Translations under genes and position numbers: made by a program
Shown here: piece by piece, positions 60,434 to 64,000 of the stretch
Layout of the letters: each line of letters opens with the position of its first letter
How positions within the stretch are numbered: the stretch's first letter is position 1
Notes under the pieces: generated by a model
The model's input: the letters and a program-made list of their open reading frames with translations, nothing else
Told to the model about the DNA's origin: nothing
Database searches by the model: none
Source of the DNA: JADJGC01 sp964617645
Lineage (GTDB): Bacteria > Zixibacteria > MSB-5A5 > CAIYYT01
Reading direction: 5' to 3'
Assembly (NCBI GenBank): GCA_964617645.1
Contig: CAZTYE010000001.1
Span: 62,001 to 126,000 of the forward strand
DNA: 64,000 nt

Positions 60434-60841
60434 CTAACGCGCTATCTCAATACGGTTGTTCTCTGATTCCCACAGTACGACCCGGCTGAGCATTCCGTGC
60501 CCCAGAGCGCGATCCAGTCGCTCAAATATCCGCGCGGCGAACACTTCCGTCGATGCGATTTGTCCGCGCATGAATTCCACGTCAACATTGAGATTCTTGT
60601 GGTCGACCTGGCTCACTACTTCGCGCTCGATAACGGCTTTCAGATCTCTGAGGTTGATTATCATTCCGGTAGCCGGATCGACTTCGCCGCTCACGCTGAC
60701 CTCCAACACATAATTATGCCCATGTCCGTGCGGGTTAGAACATTCGCCGAAGAGCTTCAGATTCTCATCATCCGAAAGTTCGGGCCGGTACATCCGGTGA
60801 CCGGCGCAAAATGTTGTCCGCTTAGTGATCGTCGTTTTCAT
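60434..60841 (-). CDS. 6-pyruvoyl-tetrahydropterin synthase / QueD family protein (PTPS-II-like)
   Basis: 135 aa. Zinc ligands His15, His40, His42; catalytic Cys34, Asp80 and His81; pterin-anchoring Glu125. All sit exactly eight positions before the corresponding rat PTPS residues as I remember them (23, 48, 50, 42, 88, 89, 133), so the alignment is gapless. LSDDENLKLFGECSNPHGHG is close to the mammalian text. Bacterial QueD is shorter here and lacks this segment. It probably makes 6-pyruvoyl-tetrahydropterin from dihydroneopterin triphosphate, though a queuosine role cannot be excluded. ATG 60841. First of a two-gene unit with an SDR. Confidence 0.88.
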   Translation of the reverse strand: MKTTITKRTTFCAGHRMYRPELSDDENLKLFGECSNPHGHGHNYVLEVSVSGEVDPATGMIINLRDLKAVIEREVVSQVDHKNLNVDVEFMRGQIASTEVFAARIFERLDRALGHGMLSRVVLWESENNRIEIAR

Positions 60842-61088
60842 GAACTAATACGGTTGGCAGTCCGCCCAAATGCCAGATTACCGCGCATGATACACGGAAA
60901 CAGCCCCCAAGTCGAGAGTAAACTCTGCCGCCGTGACCGAGATTCCCTTAACAGAATCCGGCCGCCTGCCGTACCATTTTTCAGTAATCTCGGCTACGGA
61001 CGAAGATGAGTGCCACGCAACTCCTGTTCTCGTGCCGCACTGATATTCCAATGGAAAAGTACCGCCACAGCCTTATCGGAGGATTGAC

Positions 61089-62588
61089 ATGTCAACGTCA
61101 AGTCATAGCGCAGTTCGCATCGTCATCAGGATCTTCTGCCTGCTTGTGGCCCTCACGGCGCTCATGCAGGCCCAGCCGCTGACGACCGAACTCTTTTTGG
61201 GCGGTTTCACCCGGCCGGTGTTCGCTACATCCCCGCCGGGCGATTATACGCGGCTCTTTGTCGTCGAACAGCGGGGTTCCGCGGCAACCGGCAATCGTGC
61301 CGATATCCGCATTGTCGACCTCAAAACGCGCACCATTCGATCAACGCCGTTTCTCTCGGTGTCGCCGGTACGAACCGGCAACGAGGAAGGACTTCTCGGT
61401 CTGGCCTTTCATCCCAACTACGCGGTCAACGGCTACTTCTATACATACCATACTAATACCTCCGGCGACAACGTGGTTACGCGCTGGCAGCGCTCACTGG
61501 CCGATTCCAATGTCGCCAATCCCGGTAGCGCTTTCCCGATCATGACGATCAGCCATCCGGTGAATTCGAATCACAACGGCGGCTGGATCGGCTTCGGCCC
61601 GGATGGCTACCTCTACATCGGTACCGGCGATGGCGGTGGCGGCGGTGATCCCGATGAAAACGGTCAGAATCTCAACACGCGACTCGGCAAGATGCTGCGC
61701 ATCGACGTCGATGGCGGATCGCCCTTCGCGATTCCGGCCTCCAATCCATTCGCTGGCGGTCCGCAAAATCAGGAAATCTTCTATTGGGGACTGCGCAATC
61801 CGTGGCGCAACTCCTTCGATCGCCAAACTGGCGAGATCTACATTGCCGATGTCGGGCAGAACGCCTGGGAGGAAATCAACTGGCGTCCGGCCGCCGACAG
61901 CGGCAATATCAACTTTGGTTGGGACCTGCGCGAAGGCGCCCACTGTTATGAGCCGCCGACAAACTGCGATCCTGCCGGCATCACGACCGATCCGATCTAT
62001 GAGTACGGTCACGGCGCCGGCTGCTCCATTACCGGTGGCTATGTCTATCGCGGTTGCGCCATTCCCGGACTGAGCGGAGCTTACTTTTTCGGCGACTACT
62101 GCCAGGGGACGATCTTCTCATTCACCTTTGACGGGGCGACCTTGTCGAACTTTACCGACCGTACGGTTGAACTCGGTCAGGGGGGCTTCGGGTTGATGTC
62201 GTTTGCTGAAGACGCTTGGGGCGAACTCTACATTATTCTCCAGGGCGGTGATATCTACAAGATTCTGCCTCAGAGCGGGCTGGTCGACTGCAACCTGAAT
62301 CTCATCGACGATAGTTGCGAGGTCGCTGCCGGAGTCGCGACCGACGCCGACTCCAACGGCGTTCTCGATGAGTGCGAGCCGTTGTGCGGCGACGCCGACG
62401 GCAGCGGCGGGGTAAGTATTGCCGATGCTGTGTATCTGATCAACTATATCTTCTCCGGCGGTCCGGCGCCCGATCCGCTGCTTTCCGGCGATGCCGACTG
62501 CAATGGCGGACTATCCATCGCCGACGCCGTGTATCTCATCAATTACATTTTTGCCGCCGGCGCAGCCCCCTGCGCAAGTTGCCTCTGA
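61089..62588 (+). CDS. Secreted PQQ-dependent sugar dehydrogenase-like protein with dockerin-like repeats
   Basis: 499 aa: signal peptide (about 1-29), then a soluble glucose/sorbosone-dehydrogenase propeller (about 30-400) with TRLFVVEQRG, GLLGLAFHPNYAVNGYFYT, GGWIGFGPDGYLYIGTGDGG and IFYWGLRNPWRNSFDRQTG. The C-terminal 65 residues hold two dockerin-like calcium repeats (GDADGSGGVSIADAVYLIN and GDADCNGGLSIADAVYLIN) between cysteines. PQQ binding is inferred from the family, not seen. ATG 61089 with GGAGG upstream. It may be anchored on a cohesin-like scaffold. Confidence 0.9.
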   Translation: MSTSSHSAVRIVIRIFCLLVALTALMQAQPLTTELFLGGFTRPVFATSPPGDYTRLFVVEQRGSAATGNRADIRIVDLKTRTIRSTPFLSVSPVRTGNEEGLLGLAFHPNYAVNGYFYTYHTNTSGDNVVTRWQRSLADSNVANPGSAFPIMTISHPVNSNHNGGWIGFGPDGYLYIGTGDGGGGGDPDENGQNLNTRLGKMLRIDVDGGSPFAIPASNPFAGGPQNQEIFYWGLRNPWRNSFDRQTGEIYIADVGQNAWEEINWRPAADSGNINFGWDLREGAHCYEPPTNCDPAGITTDPIYEYGHGAGCSITGGYVYRGCAIPGLSGAYFFGDYCQGTIFSFTFDGATLSNFTDRTVELGQGGFGLMSFAEDAWGELYIILQGGDIYKILPQSGLVDCNLNLIDDSCEVAAGVATDADSNGVLDECEPLCGDADGSGGVSIADAVYLINYIFSGGPAPDPLLSGDADCNGGLSIADAVYLINYIFAAGAAPCASCL

Positions 62589-62612
62589 TCTACTTCTACA
62601 GCAGTTAAATCT

Positions 62613-62649
62613 GGCGCGTATGACTATTGTCGGACGCGCCTTTCTTTTT
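62613..62649 (+). terminator. Rho-independent terminator after the sugar dehydrogenase gene
   Basis: Seven-bp stem GGCGCGT/ACGCGCC with 14-nt loop (62613-62640), followed by TTTCTTTTT. Confidence 0.75.
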
Positions 62650-62699
62650 CGATTTCCGCCTTGCCTTCGGCTCCCGATTCCACCATTTTGCCGCCCGTT

Positions 62700-63644
62700 A
62701 TGAGTTCCTTTTTCCTCTGGGCGGGATTCATCGCCTTCGTTTTGATCATGCTGGTCATCGACCTCGGCGTATTCCACCGCAAGTCGCACTCGGTCAGAAT
62801 GAAGGAGGCATTGATCTGGTGCGCCGTCTGGATCTCACTGGCGCTGCTGTTCGGCGCCGGCGTATTTCATTTTAGAGGCCCGGCCAAGGGCCTCGAATTC
62901 CTCACCGGTTACCTGATCGAACTCTCGCTGTCGCTCGACAATTTGTTCGTCTTTCTCTTGATCTTTTCCTACTTCCGCGTCGCACCGACGTTACAGCACA
63001 AAGTCCTCTACTGGGGAATTCTGGGAGCGCTCGTGATGCGTGCCCTTATGATCGCCGGCGGCGTCGCGCTGATTAATCGCTTCCATTGGATTATCTATAT
63101 CTTCGGTGCATTCCTCGTCTTCACCGGCATCAAGATGTTGTTCTCGGGGGATACCGAAATCGAGCCGGAAAAAAACCCGATCATTAGACTGGCACGCAAA
63201 ATCTTCCCGGTATCGCCGCACTTTGCCGGGGATCACTTCTTTACCCGCATTGACGGCAAGCGAATGGCCACGCCGATGTTCCTTGTGCTACTCATGATCG
63301 AATCTACCGACCTCGTCTTCGCCGTCGATTCCATTCCGGCGATCCTTGCGATCACGCGGGACACGTTCATCGTCTATACGTCGAACGTCTTCGCGATTCT
63401 CGGTCTGCGTTCGTTCTATTTCGCTCTGGCCGGGATGTTCTACAAGTTCCGTTATCTCAAAGTCGGATTGTCGGTCGTTCTGGCTTACGTCGGCGTCAAG
63501 ATGCTGATTTCATCGTGGTATAAGATTCCCACGGCGATTTCTCTCGCCGTCATTGTGCTCATGATCGGCGGCTCGATCCTCGTCTCTTTTCTCAGACCGG
63601 CGCCGGCGGGCGAAGCCGAAAATCCGACGCAGCAACCCGACTAA
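62700..63644 (+). CDS. TerC-family membrane protein
   Basis: 314 aa with about nine membrane segments. LIELSLSLDNLFVFLLIF and MIESTDLVFAVDSIPAILAI are the paired acidic membrane motifs of TerC/Alx proteins, which export manganese or support metal-loading of exported enzymes; older annotations link them to tellurite resistance. ATG 62700 is chosen because it precedes the first helix directly. No yybP-ykoY manganese riboswitch is visible upstream. Confidence 0.92.
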   Translation: MSSFFLWAGFIAFVLIMLVIDLGVFHRKSHSVRMKEALIWCAVWISLALLFGAGVFHFRGPAKGLEFLTGYLIELSLSLDNLFVFLLIFSYFRVAPTLQHKVLYWGILGALVMRALMIAGGVALINRFHWIIYIFGAFLVFTGIKMLFSGDTEIEPEKNPIIRLARKIFPVSPHFAGDHFFTRIDGKRMATPMFLVLLMIESTDLVFAVDSIPAILAITRDTFIVYTSNVFAILGLRSFYFALAGMFYKFRYLKVGLSVVLAYVGVKMLISSWYKIPTAISLAVIVLMIGGSILVSFLRPAPAGEAENPTQQPD

Positions 63645-63709
63645 CCAACGCAACTCTGATCTACAGCGTCCTGTCGCTCCGGGCGCGGCGAAGAGTTTTC
63701 TCCGCTGTT

Positions 63710-64000
63710 TTAATGCTGCGTGTATTCGAGCTTGGATAACTTCTTGGGGATCCAGAGGCGCAGTAGCCAGAGCAGCCCTTGACCGACCAGAAGGAGGCCG
63801 CCGACGATTGCCAAGTAACCGATCGGTCCACCATACGTGAATCGCGCTAACAACAGCATCGGAATCAGCACCGCCGCCATCGGCACCAGGAAGGCGATAA
63901 AGTAAGTTAGCTGTCGTTGTCCGGCCTGCGGCATGACACTAAACGGTATTCTCGGTGTGATCAGCACCATGAATCGTACCAGCACGGTGAGGATTAGCAT
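63710..64000 (-). CDS. Partial membrane protein at window edge
   Basis: At least 96 residues with two or three hydrophobic segments (TYFIAFLVPMAAVLIPMLLL and GYLAIVGGLLLVGQGLLWLL) and a short basic tail KKLSKLEYTQH. The ATG at 64000 is at the very edge, so it may be internal to a longer gene, perhaps the last helices of a permease. Family not recognised. Confidence 0.6.
   Translation of the reverse strand: MLILTVLVRFMVLITPRIPFSVMPQAGQRQLTYFIAFLVPMAAVLIPMLLLARFTYGGPIGYLAIVGGLLLVGQGLLWLLRLWIPKKLSKLEYTQH

Noticed and set aside
62589..62699. Manganese (yybP-ykoY) riboswitch before terC
   Set aside because: The conserved motif bases are absent; the only structure is a terminator for the upstream gene.

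Overview
The window looks like a chromosomal segment from an uncultured bacterium of the FCB group, most likely candidate phylum Zixibacteria or a close relative. The main support is the paired dockerin-like repeats of the form GDADGxGxxSxADAVYLINYIF, found at the C-terminus of two secreted proteins. A T9SS-type C-terminal sorting domain, a cohesin-like secreted protein and an otherwise Gram-negative envelope gene set (SecA/SecDF, MurA, FtsEX-EnvC, TolC, RND, beta-barrels) fit the same picture. The phylum call is an inference from these motifs. I saw no rRNA, CRISPR array, insertion sequence or phage genes.

Layout. 1-3.4 kb: replication genes recF, dciA and gyrB (gyrB runs off the left edge). 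3.5-7.3 kb: a split RNA m5C methyltransferase/PUA pair, an iodotyrosine-deiodinase-like nitroreductase, tRNA-Asn, and an ECF sigma factor with its zinc-binding anti-sigma. 7.4-11.3 kb: two overlapping phosphate acyltransferase paralogues, divergent from hydroxybutyryl-CoA dehydrogenase and crotonase, forming a C4 acyl-CoA module. 11.3-18.9 kb: a propeller lipoprotein, a division cluster (ftsE-ftsX-envC) followed by holB, then small envelope proteins. 18.9-24.9 kb: secA, a lipoprotein, a haem-binding protein and isocitrate dehydrogenase. 25-29.2 kb: secreted surface proteins, one broken by an apparent frameshift. 29.4-33.7 kb: a MacAB-like export system with two permeases. 33.9-41.4 kb: a flavoprotein, glutamate dehydrogenase behind a structured leader, murA, and a very large metalloprotease/propeller/barrel protein. 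41.5-48.2 kb: a cohesin-like protein, a PDZ protein, secDF and pepF. 48.2-59.6 kb: a serine-less alpha/beta hydrolase, then a heavy-metal RND efflux operon (cusC-YHS protein-cusB-cusA) divergent from a histidine kinase/NtrC-type regulator pair. 59.7-64 kb: an SDR and a eukaryote-like 6-pyruvoyl-tetrahydropterin synthase, a PQQ-type sugar dehydrogenase with dockerin repeats, TerC, and a partial membrane protein.

Most notable observations. (1) FtsE has lost every canonical ATPase motif, although FtsX and a degenerate EnvC are retained. (2) The metal-efflux operon has a near-consensus sigma-54 promoter and two 16-bp palindromic enhancer-like sites exactly 20 bp apart. Its divergent neighbour encodes a GAFTGA-containing NtrC regulator, so the locus looks like a self-contained metal-sensing circuit. 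(3) The glutamate dehydrogenase leader can fold into a classical H-type pseudoknot with a competing hairpin, downstream of a perfect CRP-type site. (4) The nitroreductase conserves the exact Glu/Tyr/Lys substrate-lid spacing of iodotyrosine deiodinase. (5) The PTPS aligns with the mammalian enzyme without gaps at all catalytic positions.

All coordinates, motifs and base pairings were read by eye. Family assignments rest on recognised motifs. No database search or folding calculation was run.
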